NCBI GenBank assembly: GCA_009801085.1
Contig: VNWV01000009.1
Coordinates: 424,501 to 488,500 of the forward strand
DNA from: Lasiodiplodia sp. COLG20
Taxonomy: Eukaryota; Ascomycota; Dothideomycetes; Botryosphaeriales; Botryosphaeriaceae
Length of the DNA: 64,000 bases
Direction: 5' to 3'
In this document: positions 45,482-57,800 of the stretch, in pieces
How the letters are laid out: the number at the start of each line of letters is the position of its first letter
Numbering within the stretch: the stretch's first letter is position 1
Position numbers and translations under genes: made by a program
The notes under the pieces: model-generated
Seen by the model: the letters and a program-made list of their open reading frames with translations, nothing else
Told to the model about the DNA's origin: nothing
Database searches by the model: none

Positions 45482-47129
45482 GGAAGAATGAGGCAAGAAA
45501 GGCGTTCCCGTTACATATAGTCTTTCCAAAAGAAAAGGACAGGTTTTGACGGAAATTGAACTGGCCAAACGAGAAAAGCGAGGGCCTGTATTGTTATTAG
45601 TGTTTTCGTCTCCAGCTGAACCGGCTGGAGACCAAATTACGGACACATGAGAACAAACTTCGCCTGATTATTGAAAGTGTCCATCGTGAATGACTACACG
45701 TGCTACGAAATCTACTGGCGCTTCGTTCTTTGCCTAGGCCAACTTAATCGAACCACAAAGGGAGTAACGAACGAAAGAAAGATCGCCTAACTACCGTAAA
45801 TTGCAGGGAAGATTGTTGTACAAGCCGGTAGTGCCGAGACTTAAAAGTCTGGTTTTATGTTTATTGTTGTGGATGTTGAGTTGGAAAACTAGCATTGACA
45901 TGTTGCCCTGTGTATGTCCTCCGCCGAGTAAGTTCTTTTATAGCTGATCGTGGCTGTAATTAATATGTTTTCTTTATCCTCGGATATCTAGTCGGAAAAA
46001 AGGGCAAGAAAGAAATAACCCAGATTTCATCAAAGCATAGACTCCGGCTAGAAGCGAAGCATGCGTGGCTCTCCGTTGGAATATAGACGTAAGGTAGTAG
46101 CTTTTAGGGAGAAAGAGAAATAAACGATGAGGCGGCAGGTTTTCAGTGTCGTATTAGACCTAGCAGGCTAAGTTGAGAGCAGTTTGCACTTAGACAGTCT
46201 CTTCACAAGCGATAAAAGTACATTGTATAATATGAGCGGGTAGATACAGCCCCAGATAAACATTGCAACATCGGGTGGGAAAAACGTCGCATTTCACATT
46301 AACTTTGCAGACACCAGTGCCCAAACATAAGCTTGATGCCGACACCCGAACGATCATTTCACGACATTATGCAACAGTGCAAGTCCGTTGTTACAGCACC
46401 CATGAGTTTACTACAAGAAATCACATCCTCAAATAAATGCCATGCAAGATCCCAATTTTGCCTACAAAGTCTGTTGAGTTGATGACAGCCTCTTCACTGT
46501 GTTGGGACAAACAAGAGGCGGCACAAGGTCACAAGCTGTGAGGAGCGGATTAATGGTTCAGATGGCTTGGCTCGGGAATGCACATGTCCAGGTTCATGAA
46601 TTGTGCAGTTTCTGCCACTTCCCTTAAACGTCAGAGCAACTACGCCAGCATCACGAATCGAAAACATAATTATTTCATATCGCCACCCTACGGCTTTCCT
46701 TGCTTGCATGTACAAATTAGAATAATCAATGGTATCTTACACACGTTGCGTGCACTCCTTCCGCATAAGACGTTAGGATAAATCGAAAGAAAATATGCAC
46801 AAACAGCTCGTTGGCCAGGCTCGACCCCGTCCGATCATCTTATTAACCCTGGCAACCGAACACCTCGCCATTTCCAATGATGATGGGAAGTCGTGAAGAG
46901 AAGAAGCCGCGCGTAGGACAGGTTGCGGAAAGATGCAAAATGAATAAACCCACCCGGCTCACGTAATGGAGTGCCTTGCTCGACGCAGCCGCTTATTTTC
47001 CAAGCGCCAGCGGACATGCATGATGGTATATTGTTGAATTCCAGCGTCTAATTTGTGACAGACCCCTTGCACTAATGTCCTTCATGCGCCATTCTAGAAA
47101 ACGGTGTGGAAACTTGAAGAGCGCGCAGC
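44718..47129. other. Intergenic, 2.4 kb, partly AT-rich with a long poly-T run
   Basis: No gene recognised. A 27-base T run is at 45455-45481. The part from about 45,650 to 47,000 is AT-richer than the genic DNA, with only short frames on either strand. Confidence 0.5.
45455..45481. repeat. Homopolymer T(27)
   Basis: A run of 27 T, read as 27 A on the minus strand. It may be a nucleosome-excluding poly(dA:dT) tract, a microsatellite, or the tail of an old retroposed copy; no retroposon body is recognisable beside it. Confidence 0.6.
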
Positions 47130-48432
47130 TCAAAAGCGCGAACCGCTCTCACGCCGGCCCCGCCTTGGCGTGTAGTGGTCTGGGGCAGGCCCTGGGAGAT
47201 CTGTGCCATTCTCGAACAAATCCTCGAGGTAGGCACTGGGTGCGCGGCCCTGCGGCGGAGCAGTCAGATTTATTGTGCTCGTGCTATTTCCGCCGGCAAC
47301 GGTGCCGGCAACGCTGCTGCGGGCACCCGCAGATGAATCATTACCACGGCTTCCCGGCGGCCGCGGGTACAATGCGTTGTTGTACGAGTTGCTGGGATGC
47401 CTTGACTCGAGCGGGCTGTGTGGGATGTGCGAAGGGCCGTCGCGCGAACTCGGCGGCAGCCCGGGAGACTCGGGCGGCGAGGAACCAAGGTGGTGCTGGG
47501 AATACATGGAGCGGGTGCGCGGGTTTCCAAAGTTGTTTGCAGTCGGGCTGAGAGCCGAATTGCCCGCGGCGTAGTAGCCGGCAGGGAGGTAGGTCGAGGA
47601 ACGATTGCCCGAGATGCTGTAGTGCGAGACGCGGTTCGGATTGTCGGCGGTGGGAGAAAAGAAGAGCGACGATTGGCTGGGGACGAAGCGCGTCTTCTCC
47701 AGCGGAGACTTCGAAGCACCGTGGGAGGACTTGAGATGATCCAAGGACAGGGTGCTTCCGTGCCCCACTGCGTTGTACATGGCGCCGCCGGGCCCGTACG
47801 TGGAACCAGGACCGCGCATGGTCTTGCTGTCACTCATGCTCTGGGCCATGGCCGCCTTCTTGACGCTGCGGTGCAGCGAGTATGCGATCATAGCACGCCA
47901 TGCCAGGATACACATGCCAAGGAAGCCGAGGATGGCGGCGACGCAGATGAAGACGGTGCCCTCTGGGTAGGTCGACTTCTGCATGAAGGGCGCATTCGAA
48001 AGATTGGGCACAATCACCGTGGGGATGCCGGCGCCGGCCAAGGTTGGCAGGCCAGTCAAGGAGCGGACGGATGTGGCGGTGTTGCCTAGGGTGGTGGTAG
48101 CGGAGCTGCGGGTCGAGGACGAGGCAGAGGTCGTGGACGAGGAGGCATCATCGGTCGTGGCGGCGGCGGCGGTCGTGGAAGCGGCCGATCGTGTACTGGA
48201 CGTAGAGTCGCTGGTGGTGCTGCTTTCTTCCGAGGATGCGGCACTGCTGTCAGTCGTCGTCGGGGCGCTCGTCGTGGCAGCGTCGTCTCCGGTGGTTGCG
48301 GCGGCAGTGGTCGTGGCGTCGTTCTGGGCAGAGGCGAGAGTGAGCAGCGCAAGGAGCAAGAGGAGCGCATAGAGGGCCCTGGAGAAGGTCAGCGAGTTGC
48401 ACGCAAGCGGGTGCACGATCGACGGACCGCAT
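47130..48432 (-). CDS. CSI2-like single-pass membrane protein (cell-wall/chitin-related)
   Basis: Two exons: complement of 47130-48378 and 48428-48432, 417 aa. The long exon has no suitable ATG. Splicing a 5-nt first exon (ATGCG) over a 49-nt intron (GTCCGT donor, CGCTGACC branch, TTCTCCAG acceptor) gives a textbook signal peptide, MRALYALLLLLALLTLASA, and the total is divisible by three. A Ser/Thr/Ala-rich mucin-like ectodomain follows (about residues 20-125), likely O-mannosylated. One transmembrane segment (VFICVAAILGFLGMCILAW) is followed by basic residues (LHRSVKKAA) and a long Ser/Pro/Gly/Asn-rich cytoplasmic tail. This topology is that of fungal Csi2-like proteins, linked in yeast to chitin deposition and bud-site processes. 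A role as a wall-stress sensor is inference. Confidence 0.87.
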
Positions 48433-48915
48433 GGTGGGCGGGCGGGCTGAGGATCGTCGTCGACTCGGGAGAAGCGAAGCTGAAGAAGTCGGTGTTTGGC
48501 GTGTGGAGGAGACAAAGGGAGCGTCGCAACGATCTCGTATTGCTTCTTGCCTGGCGTGTGGCTCGGCAGCGCGTGATGCGCCGGCTCAGCGAACACGCAG
48601 GGCGGATTCTTCACGCGTCGGCACTGCACGAGCAGAGTGCTTTTGGCGATGCAATGCACGGAGCCGAGAGCGAGGATGCAGCGTCTGGCGGTGCGCTGTG
48701 GGACAACAGGAAGACTGGGCTGCAGGGCCCCGGATCGTGCCTTGCTGCATCGCGATCAGCAGGGGCCGCCCTGTGTACACAGTGTGGACCTCAGCCAAGT
48801 ACAGTACATACCGGCCCGTCTGATTCTCCGAGCCCTGGCGATAGCGATAAGGTAACAATCAGTCCTTCACTTTTCCTCCGCTGCTGCTGTCTTGCCCCCG
48901 CCCTCCTCTGTCGCC
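48433..48915. promoter_or_regulatory. Divergent upstream region between the CSI2-like gene and FCF1
   Basis: This 483-bp stretch separates the two starts and must hold both promoters. No confident site was identified; the pyrimidine-rich segment just before 48,916 (cttttcctccgctgctgctgt) fits an FCF1 leader. Confidence 0.4.
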
Positions 48916-49717
48916 ATGGGTGTCCAGAAGCGCACCAGGAAGTTTGCCCAGGTCAAGCGCATCATCGGCCAGCGCGACGCCCGTCTCAAGAAAAACCAGC
49001 TAGCCGCCGACGCCGAGCAGGCGAAGAAGAAGGCCAAACCCGACGATGTCGTGCGCGAGGTGCCCCAGGTCTCGTCTTCGCTTTTTTTCCAGTACAATAC
49101 GGCACTGGTCCCTCCCTAGTGAGTGCATCTTGTGAACAGCCGGGTGGAAATTCTCTCTGACGCGAAGCCTACAGCTCAGTCCTCGTGGATACCGTAAGCG
49201 CTGCGCCCAGCTGCACCCCTGCCCGCTAATCCTATCCCCAGAACTTTCTCTCCCACACCGTCCAGCGGAAGCTCGAGCTGCTTCCAACAATGATGGACTG
49301 CCTTTTTGCGAAATGTTCACCATGCATCACCTCCTGCGTGATGGCTGTAAGTCGCCTCCCCAGAAACTTGCGCCGGAGCTCTGCGCGCTGATTCAGGATC
49401 AGGAATTGGAGAAGCTGGGTCCGAAATATCGCATTGCACTCAGGATAGCTCGCGATGAGCGGTGGGAGCGCCTTGAATGCGACCACAAGGGCGTATACGC
49501 AGATGACTGTAAGTCGCTTCCTCAGCTCACGCCAGATCTCGGCGCTGACCGAGCGTCAGGCATCGTCGACAGGGTCCAGAAGCACAAGGTATACATTGTG
49601 GCCACGAACGACCGCGACCTCAAGCGGAGGATACGCAAAGTACCCGGTATTCCCATCATGTCCGTAGCCCGGGGAAAGTACGTGATCGAGAGATTGCCAG
49701 ATGCGCCGGAGAAGTAG
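48916..49717 (+). CDS. FCF1: rRNA-processing PIN-domain endonuclease FCF1/UTP24
   Basis: Five exons: 48916-49118, 49175-49193, 49242-49346, 49403-49508 and 49560-49717, 196 aa. The basic N-terminus TRKFAQVKRIIGQRDARLKK and FFQYNTALVPPYSVLVDTNF are diagnostic. Acidic PIN-domain residues are visible as Asp in VDTNF, Asp/Glu around DECDHKG-YADD-type positions (LECDHKGVYADDC) and Asp in TNDRDLKRRIRK. Fcf1 (Utp24) is the SSU-processome nuclease that cuts pre-rRNA at sites A1 and A2 in the nucleolus to release the 18S 5' end. All four introns are 48-56 nt; one exon is 19 nt. Confidence 0.96.
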
Positions 49718-50336
49718 GCCTTCCTTGCGCGAAATTTCGCTCTTATATTCTAAAGGAACCGGTACCGGGCCCGCGTGTGGTCGGAGACCTGGTGGTAGGG
49801 CGTTTTGGTTTGGATCGTCAAGAAAAGAGCTTCGGGTCAGATATCGGGTTATCCGCTATCGCTCATGCATGGGCACGGCGTTGGGGAGGTAAGTTGAGGA
49901 ACATCGAAGAAAAACGGAACCATCCGCTGTTCCCCCCATCATTTTCTCGGATACCAGCTGCCATCTCAGTGGTGGAGCACACAAAATCAGTTCTCAGAAG
50001 GATTTCTTTGATTTGTTGGTGCCGACGGCCTGTTCTTGCGCCGTGGCCTCGAGCGAGTGATAGCAAAAGACGCCGCATTCTCGTCTCTTTTGATCCTTCA
50101 CAAGGAACGTAGTCTTCGTCACTATACCTGACCAGGATGTCCCCCACAACCCCCTCATATGGTATTGTCACCGAAAGTCGTGCAAAGAACGAGTGAGGCA
50201 TCCGCCTCGTGAATCGCCAGCCCCGCAAAGTAGCAAAAAAGAATGGGTGGAAGCATGGCAAAAAGGAGAGAAAATGAGAAAGAAGATATACAAAGCAAAG
50301 GAATCCAGGGAGAAAGAAAGAGGCTCCCTGCCATCA
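49718..50336. other. Convergent intergenic region after FCF1
   Basis: The stretch contains the 3' UTRs of FCF1 (+) and of the 128-aa gene (-), with a purine-rich stretch near 50,230-50,330. No gene seen. Confidence 0.5.
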
Positions 50337-51261
50337 TCATTCGCAAAGCTTCAGCCACGAGCTTCTCTCCTGCTCGTCCCAGCCTTCGTTGCCCAGAGCG
50401 CCATCGTCGAGCTCCAGATGTAGCGACTGTAGTCTGTACTGAGCGACGTTGGCTTGCAGCGTCTCGATGCGGCGTTCATGGACCTCGAAGGGCTCGGCCG
50501 AAGCCGTGCTTTGCTGCTGGACCAGAGTGTGCATGAGTCTGTCGCAGTTAGCCAGGCCATTTTCCATCTGAGACATGGCGCGCTGGGTTAAAGAGAAGCC
50601 GTGGGGAAAGATGGACAGTATGGGAAAAGAGCGACGTGGATCGACAAGTGATGGTGAAAACGAAAGCAGACTGTGTATTGCAATGTGCATAATGCATGAA
50701 GGGCGCATTGCATTGATGTGGAGAAGGCCGAAATTTCGCAAAGGGTAAGGAACGGCCCGCTAGTGTGAGGAGGAGGGGCAAGCACCAAATGATGCGTCCG
50801 TAGGCGATCAAAATAGAAGCTCGCTTGTGAGAGGGTAGGCGAAAGGTCATGAAATGTGAAACCCGGATCCGAGATGATCTCTCGCCAGATGGCGAGCCTA
50901 AAGTTAAATATGGAATAAAGGAAACGTAAATAATGTAAAGCGGGCAAAGGGAACAGGTCTTGAAGAACCGACGGCCGTGATGGGAAACGGGGATGGTCGA
51001 CAAGGGTATCGGCCGACGAAAGACGGGTCTGGATCTGTGTGCGGGCGACTTGACAGGATGCGTGGTGAGTACTTACTTCTCTGAATCAGCAATCATACTT
51101 TTCAAAATGTCTCGAAGGACGTCAATGTCGCCGGCCTCATCTCTGAGCTTCGCATATCGCCGGCCCTGCACCTTGATTGCCTCTTGCGCAGCCCCTGCTT
51201 TGGGCGAAAGAGACATGAACGGCTTCGTCTCGAGAGCGTGGTTTTCGATGAGGGCGACCAT
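50337..51261 (-). CDS. Small coiled-coil protein of unknown function (128 aa)
   Basis: Two exons: complement of 50337-50538 and 51077-51261. The donor is GTAAGTACT, and the acceptor GCTAACTGCGACAG has a textbook branch site eight bases before the AG; the join DSEK-LMHTLVQQQ keeps frame and the total is 387 nt. The intron is 538 nt, by far the longest I find here. The product is helical: a conserved-looking head (LETKPFMSLSPKAGAAQEA, then YAKLRDEAGDIDVLRDILKS) and a second helix (ERRIETLQANVAQYRLQSL), ending acidic with Trp residues. Size and heptads resemble subunits of small helical complexes (BLOC-1/KxDL, DASH-like), but I could not name one. A 150-codon frame lies inside the intron and shows no domain. 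Confidence 0.65.
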
Positions 51262-52341
51262 TGGTGCAGGCTCTTCTTATATCTGAACGGGTGGTATGTA
51301 GAGGAGGCGAAAAGCGGTGCATCGAGGCATAGCTTGGCCTGAGTGCTTCGCGCTTCTTATAGGGAGAAACTTGCTAGGAAGCATTCGACACACACTTTTC
51401 CTGCATAACTTATCTCATACAAACATGTCGGGGGCTAGGCTGCTTTGCTCAGCGGGCACCAAGCTCTGGTCCGTCGCTGTCTTCCAGCCCACAGCCACAG
51501 CCCAACCGCGAACGCGTCAACCTTCTCCAAACGCTCCGGCAAGTGCCTTCATGAGGAAGTGTAGCCGGCATCATTGGTGGAAAATGGGTTGAAAAAGCAT
51601 AGCAGCTGTTTCTAAGTGGTGGACCATCCCGCGCGGCGCGGTCGTCTGCCAGGTCTCATCCTACAGCCTCGCGTGGATCACGGCCGTAGTGTCTGCATTG
51701 AACGGCGCGGCGGGGCCGCAAGCTGCACATCTGTACCAAACGAAGCCGTGCCTCTAGTACCGACCGCGATCTACGAGCCCGGAGGGAAGGCCGAGGCGAA
51801 GAGCTCTGACGCAGCGCCGTGTAGAAGTCTGGATGGAAATGCAGAGGAAGAAGTGTATGCTGTTCTCATTGCTCCTCCTTGAAACTACCCAAGTAAGATA
51901 CATGAAAACCGAAAGTCGTGCCGACCAGACAGACCCACGAGTGCCCAAAGAACCCTAGAGCTAGTGAATGAGGAAAGGAGTTGTGGCTGGTCATCGGAGG
52001 ATGCGGTCTGAATCTGTGCAGGTATAACCGACATCCAAACGCCGGGAGCAAATGCGACAGAGACGTCTCCAACATCCCCAACTGCGTGTACCCTACAAGG
52101 CTGTGGTTCCCGATCCCGCCGCTTCGCACGCCTCTTGCACACGAGGCAGCCTTGCCGAGTTTTGTCACTAGTCTGCCGGATTGGCGTGAGAGCTTTGCGG
52201 GCCGTTTCATGAGCGCAAGACGAGCTCCGCCGCGAGGCAGACTCGCACTCGCGCTGCGTCGGCAGCGGCATCTTGAATTGATGTACGTCGCTTCGAGTAG
52301 GTGGGGGAGGTGGGGTGTAAAAGGGCGAGCCGCAATTGGTT
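51262..52341. other. Intergenic between two minus-strand genes
   Basis: The stretch holds the promoter of the 128-aa gene and the 3' flank of eIF3j. Short overlapping frames only; no gene recognised. Confidence 0.5.
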
Positions 52342-53377
52342 TCACATGAAATCGTCGCTGATGCACCGTCAGTTTGAGCCAAGCTTCGACGCTGTCGCGA
52401 AAACTTACTCGCCGAAGTCATCGTCGTAGGTTGCAGTATCAGCTTTGTACGCCACGTCGCGTGAAGCGTTCAAGCTCGTCTTCGTCTTCGCCGCCTTGGT
52501 TTTCTTGCCGCCCTTCTCCGCCGCCTTCTCCTCCTTCATCTTCTCGTTCGACAGCGTGGTGAGACCGCTGGAGATTTTCTTGATCTGATCGCTGGGGAGC
52601 TCCTTGGCAATCTGCTTGCAGAACTCCTGCAGAAAAAGAGCATACTGCGGCTTCTTGCTGTTGGCGGCGATAAGTGGCGCCAGCGTGTCACGGAGCTTGT
52701 GGAAGTCATCCTTGGTGCTCGGGTTGAAAATCTTGAGCGTCGACAGGTCGATGGTGTTGTTCGCATCGTTCGGGTCGGCCAGGAGGGTGGGCTTCGTGGC
52801 AGAGCGCTTGCTGCCGCCGCCGATAGCCAGCTCGCCGAAGAGGTCCTCGGCTGCCGCCAGGTCGGAGTCCATCTCAGACTTGCGCAGCCGTGCGCGGCGT
52901 GTGGCCTCGTCCTCTTCCTCTTCGCTGTCATCCGCGGCTGCCTGCTTCTTCAGCTTGTTTTCCTTGATGCGATCCTCTATTCTTTGGCTCTTGGTCTTGT
53001 GGTTCGCTTTGGCATCAGCCTGGGCCTTTGCCTTGGCTTCGGCGGCCTTCTTTTCCTTCTCGCGCTCGACTTCGGAGTCTTCAGCGGCATCCCAGGAGTC
53101 AAGGACCTGCGGCTGATTAGTACACGCTGCACACGGAAAGCCGACGCGGGCACGGGTGCAGGCCTACATCGTCCTCGTCCTCCTCGTCGTCAAACTTGCC
53201 CCGGCGCACGACGGGTGCCGCAGGCGAGTTGTCCTCGCCCTCGCTCTCGTCATCTGAAGGTAAGCAGCAGCGGTCAGCCTTGTCCACGGGCTGGCACCTG
53301 TGGCGCGAGGCGATCCTCGGCGAACAGGAGTTTTTGTGGTTCGTGATTCATGACGTACCCCACTTCGATGGCGGCAT
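52342..53377 (-). CDS. HCR1: Translation initiation factor eIF3 subunit J (HCR1)
   Basis: Four exons: complement of 52342-52357, 52409-53106, 53168-53253 and 53359-53377, 272 aa. Spliced, the start reads MPPSKWDDESEGEDNSP, then RRGKFDDEEDEDDVLDSWD, the acidic eIF3j head. The middle is Lys/Glu/Ala-rich coiled coil (KTKSQRIEDRIKENKLKK), followed by DPNDANNTIDLSTLKIFNP and the compact helical domain. The last exon is only 16 nt and restores the family C-terminus DDDFGDDDFM; reading through the donor would instead stop after DFGE. eIF3j binds the 40S decoding centre, assists scanning and recycling, and Hcr1 also aids 20S pre-rRNA processing. Introns are 51, 61 and 105 nt. Divergent from clathrin heavy chain, ~1.5 kb away. 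Confidence 0.95.
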
Positions 53378-54858
53378 GGTGTTGGGCGTTGCGGACGCGT
53401 GTAGATCGTGTCACGGAGTGCAGGCGAGGGTGGCGAGGATGGGCCGTCAGACGCGGTCTCTTGGGCGCGTGCGGTCGGCAGTTGGGAGAGGTGGATGCGG
53501 AAATTGAAGGTGGGTTGCTTGAGGGCGACTTTGTTCAGGCTCTGACGGCCGGTGCCCTCCCCCTCGCTAATTTTCCGGCTCGGGCTGCACTGCGCTGCGT
53601 GGCTGCGTCCTCCGCCCTCACCCCCAGCTTCGCCTATCCACGCCAACACTTTGTGCGCCTTCTCGTGCATCCGCGCTGCGTCGCGCCGAATCATATTGTC
53701 GTTTCGTGCAGCTTCGTGCAGACGGCCACCGTGTGCCTGTTGCCTGCGTCCACTGAAACACTCCACGTCGCTCGCTCGTTCTGCGGAAGCCGATCTCAGC
53801 ACGTCGCGCCGAAGTCGGTCTCTTGCTGGCGCCGCGTCCAAAATAAGAGCAGCTAACGCGTTCCGCCGTCGGGCGAGCGTGCATGCCTCAAGATTCAGCA
53901 GCTGACTAGATATAGTCTACGACACTCCCTGGTCTTGGGGCCGGCGAAGACTTGTGCAGCACAAGCGCTCCCGGAGAAGTATTAGCTCGAAGAATAATGC
54001 CGTCACCGTCATTCCTTGTGGTTCTGCATATCTCGGCCTTTGTCGCCCACACAGACGGAGCATGTGACAAAGCCCTACCAAAGCAATGGATGTTTGTGAC
54101 CATCGCCGAGTCCGACTGCAGTCTTGAACAGAGAAGCTGGGGGAGAACTGCCGGACGTTCGTTCAAAACGGCCTTGTGCAGTAACTGTTTGGCGCGAAGG
54201 CATCTTTGTCACCCCTGGGGAAGACTGACGCAGCCCGATCCTCGCTGTTCTCCACATAAAGCGGCCTGTAGGTGCGGCGTGCAGCAATCTCTGCTGGCAT
54301 GTGAATTCGGAGGTCCATCAATTCCACCCTGAGATTCGTCTTTGCTACAGGGCCTGGGCTAGCAGAGGTGAGGCAGTATGGACTTCACGCTGCTGGGCGA
54401 GGGCAGGAACATGGAGCTGCAAGAGTCTCTTTGCTAGATTTGCACTGCACGGAGATGCCACGATCAAGCGCTGGTCGCACACGGCAAAGGCAGATCTGCG
54501 CCACGCGCGCGAGCCCATAAAGCTGAAGAAGACGACGTGGTGGTGAAAGCTGGGCGCAGCCTTGCGCGGGTGCCATGACGACCTGGCCAGCCCTAGCGCC
54601 GCGTTGGGCTTAGCGGCAGCGACATCTGGCCGCAGCTCACGGCCAGCTTGATCATAACTCCTGACAAGAGTTGACCTCGCAACTGTCACCACCTCACTTC
54701 CACCCTACATTTTCCTTCTGGATCGCGCACCCGCAAGCTCGGCGCCCCGGCTTGCTGGATTTCCCCTTCCTTTCCGATTACCCTCTCGTTAATAACGAGT
54801 GGCGTTGGTTCTTGTTGATGAGCTGGCGTAACGAACGAACCCGCACAAACTCGCAGCC
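53378..54858. promoter_or_regulatory. Divergent upstream region between eIF3j and clathrin heavy chain
   Basis: About 1.5 kb with no recognisable gene. The last ~200 bp before 54,859 is pyrimidine-rich and probably contains the clathrin core promoter and leader. Frames of up to 225 codons on the minus strand reaching into the eIF3j gene are out-of-frame overlaps. Confidence 0.45.
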
Positions 54859-57800
54859 ATGGCACCGCTTCCCATTAAGTTCTCCGAGCTGCTACAGGTA
54901 CCTGCTATTCGCGCGCCGCTCCCGAACCATTGCTGATTGCTGACCACCTGCAGCTGTCGCAAGTCGACATCCTCGTACGTCACCCGTTCGCGCAAACACG
55001 TCTGGCCGGAGCGCCGCGCTGACTGCACAGCAGCCCACCTCGATAGGATTCAACTCATGTGTAAGTCCCGCGCTTCGGAGCCGCGCCGCGTCGCGTGGGC
55101 TGGAATTGACTCGCTTGCCAGACCCTTGAGTCCGACTCGTACATTTGCGTCAGGCAGCAGGCCGACCAGAGCGCCTCGCCCGAAGTCATCATAATCGACC
55201 TCAAAAATGGCAACAACATCATTCGGAGGCCCATCAAGGCCGACAGCGCCATCATGCACTACAGCAAGCAGATCATCGCATTGAAGGCCCAGCAGCGGAC
55301 ACTGCAGATCTTCGACTTGGCGCAGAAGGCGAAGCTGAAGTCGACCACCATGAACGAAGATGTTGTGTTCTGGAAGTGGTACAGCGAATCGAGCCTCGGC
55401 CTCGTCACCGAGAATTCCGTCTACCATTGGAACATCTTCGACCCGAACCAGGCGACGCCGGTCAAGATCTTTGACCGGAACCCCAACCTCTCGGTGGGCA
55501 CAACACCGTGATACCTGTGGAAGCGGGCTTAATTGACATTGGACAGGGCTGCCAAATCATCAACTACCGGGTCAACGACGAAGAGAAGTGGTCTGTCATA
55601 GTGGGCATTTCCCAGCAGCAGGGCCGTGTGGTCGGAGCCATGCAGCTTTACTCTAGAGATCGCGGCATCAGCCAAAACATCGAGGGACACGCTGCTGCTT
55701 TCGGCACGCTTCGTATGGAAGGTGCGCCCGCCGATACCAAGGTCTTCACTTTCGCTGTTAGGACCGCAACCGGCGCGAAGCTGCACGTTGTGGAGATTGA
55801 TCATCAGGCTGGCAACCCTACTTTCGCGAAGAAGGCCGTCGATGTTTATTTCCCGCCCGAGGCTACCAACGACTTCCCCGTCGCCATGCAGGTGTCTGAG
55901 AAGTACAACATCATCTACCTTGTCACCAAGTACGGCTTCATCCACCTGTACGACTTGGAGTCGGGCACCTGCATCTTCATGAACCGCATCTCTAGCGACA
56001 CCATCTTCGTTACCGCACCCGACTCCGACTCCGCGGGCATCATTGGCATCAACCGCAAGGGCCAAGTTCTGTCCGTCACTCTCGACGAAAACACTGTGAT
56101 ACCCTACCTGCTGCAGAACCCGGCCAACGCCGAGCTGGCCTACAGGTTGGCTTCGCGTGCCGGTCTGCCTGGTGCCGATAACCTGTACCAGCAGCAATTT
56201 GAGAACCTCTTGGCATCCGGCCAGTACGCCGAGGCGGCAAAGACTGCGGCCAACTCCCCCCGTGGATTCCTTCGCACACCCCAGACGATCGAGCGCTTCA
56301 AGCAGGCTCCTCCCCAGCAGGGCCAGCTGTCTGTTATCCTGCAATACTTCGGCATGCTATTAGACAAGGGCAAGCTGAACCAATTCGAGACATTGGAGCT
56401 GGTACGGCCTGTTCTTCAGCAGGGCCGCAAGCATCTTCTGGAGAAATGGCTGGGAGAGGGCAAGCTGGAGTGCTCGGAGCAGCTTGGAGACATTGTCAGG
56501 CTGCATGATCTCAATCTGGCCTTGACCATCTACCAGCAGGCTGGTTCGTCTCAGAAGGTTGTAGCTGCGCTGGCGGAGCTCGGCCGATTCGATGAGATTC
56601 TCCCGTATGCGAAGCAGAGTGGCTACACGCCTGACTTCACCGTCCTGCTCCAGCACATTGTGCGCGTCAACCCGGAGAAGGGCGCCGAGTTCGCGACCGC
56701 CTTGGCCAAGGAGGAAAGTGGCCCCTTGATCGACATCGACCGTGTCGTCGACATTTTCCAGTCTCAGGGCATGGTTCAGCAGTGCACCGCCTTCTTGCTC
56801 GATGTCCTCGCGCCCAACCTCCCGGAGCAGGGCCACCTCCAGACGAAGCTGCTAGAGATGAACTTGCTCAACGCTCCCCAGGTAGCAGACGCCATTCTCG
56901 GCAACGAGATGTTTTCTCATTACGATAAGGCGCGCATTGCCCAGTTGTGCGAGAACGCCGGCCTGCTGACGAGAGCGCTGGAGCACAACGACGACCCTGC
57001 CGCTATCAAGCGCATCATTGTTCACACGGATAAACTCCCCGAGGAATGGCTGATAAACTACTTCGGTCACCTGACTGTCGAGCTCTCCATCGATTGCTTG
57101 GATGAGATGCTCAAGACGAACATCCGCCAGAATCTGCAGTCCGTCATTCGCATTGCCCAGAAGTACTCCGACCTTCTCGGCCCGACCCGCATTATTGACT
57201 TGCTCGAGAAGTACCGCACCGCCGAGGGTCTCTTCTTCTACCTCGGTGGAATCGTGAACCTTAGCGAGGACAAGGATGTGGTCTTCAAGTACATCGAGGC
57301 TGCGACTGCCATGGGCCAGCTCAACGAAGTCGAGCGCATTTGCCGCGAGAACAACTTCTTCGACCCGGAGAAGGTCAAGAACTTCCTCAAGGAGGCTAGG
57401 TTGACCGAGCAGCTCCCGCTCATCATTGTCTGCGACCGCTTCAACTTCATCCACGACCTGGTGTTGTACCTGTACAAACAACAACAGTTCAAGTCCATCG
57501 AGGTCTACGTTCAGCGCGTGAATCCGTCCAGGACCCCGGCTGTCATTGGCGGCCTTCTCGACGTGGACTGCGATGAAAACATCATCAAGGGCCTGCTGCA
57601 ATCAGTCAACCCTGCTTCGATCCCCATCGATGAGCTCGTTGCAGAAGTGGAGACCCGCAACCGTCTCAAGCTCTTGCTACCGTTCCTGGAGGCTACTCTC
57701 GCTAGCGGTAACCAGCAGCAGGCTGTCTACAACGCCCTCGCCAAGATCTACATCGACAGTAACAACAACCCTGAGAAGTTCTTACGTGAGAACGATCAGT

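Noticed and set aside
50548..51003. 151-codon frame inside the 538-nt intron
   Set aside because: Hydrophobic/Ser-rich mixture with no homology impression, and the flanking exons join in frame without it. Kept only as a note in case the intron hosts something else.
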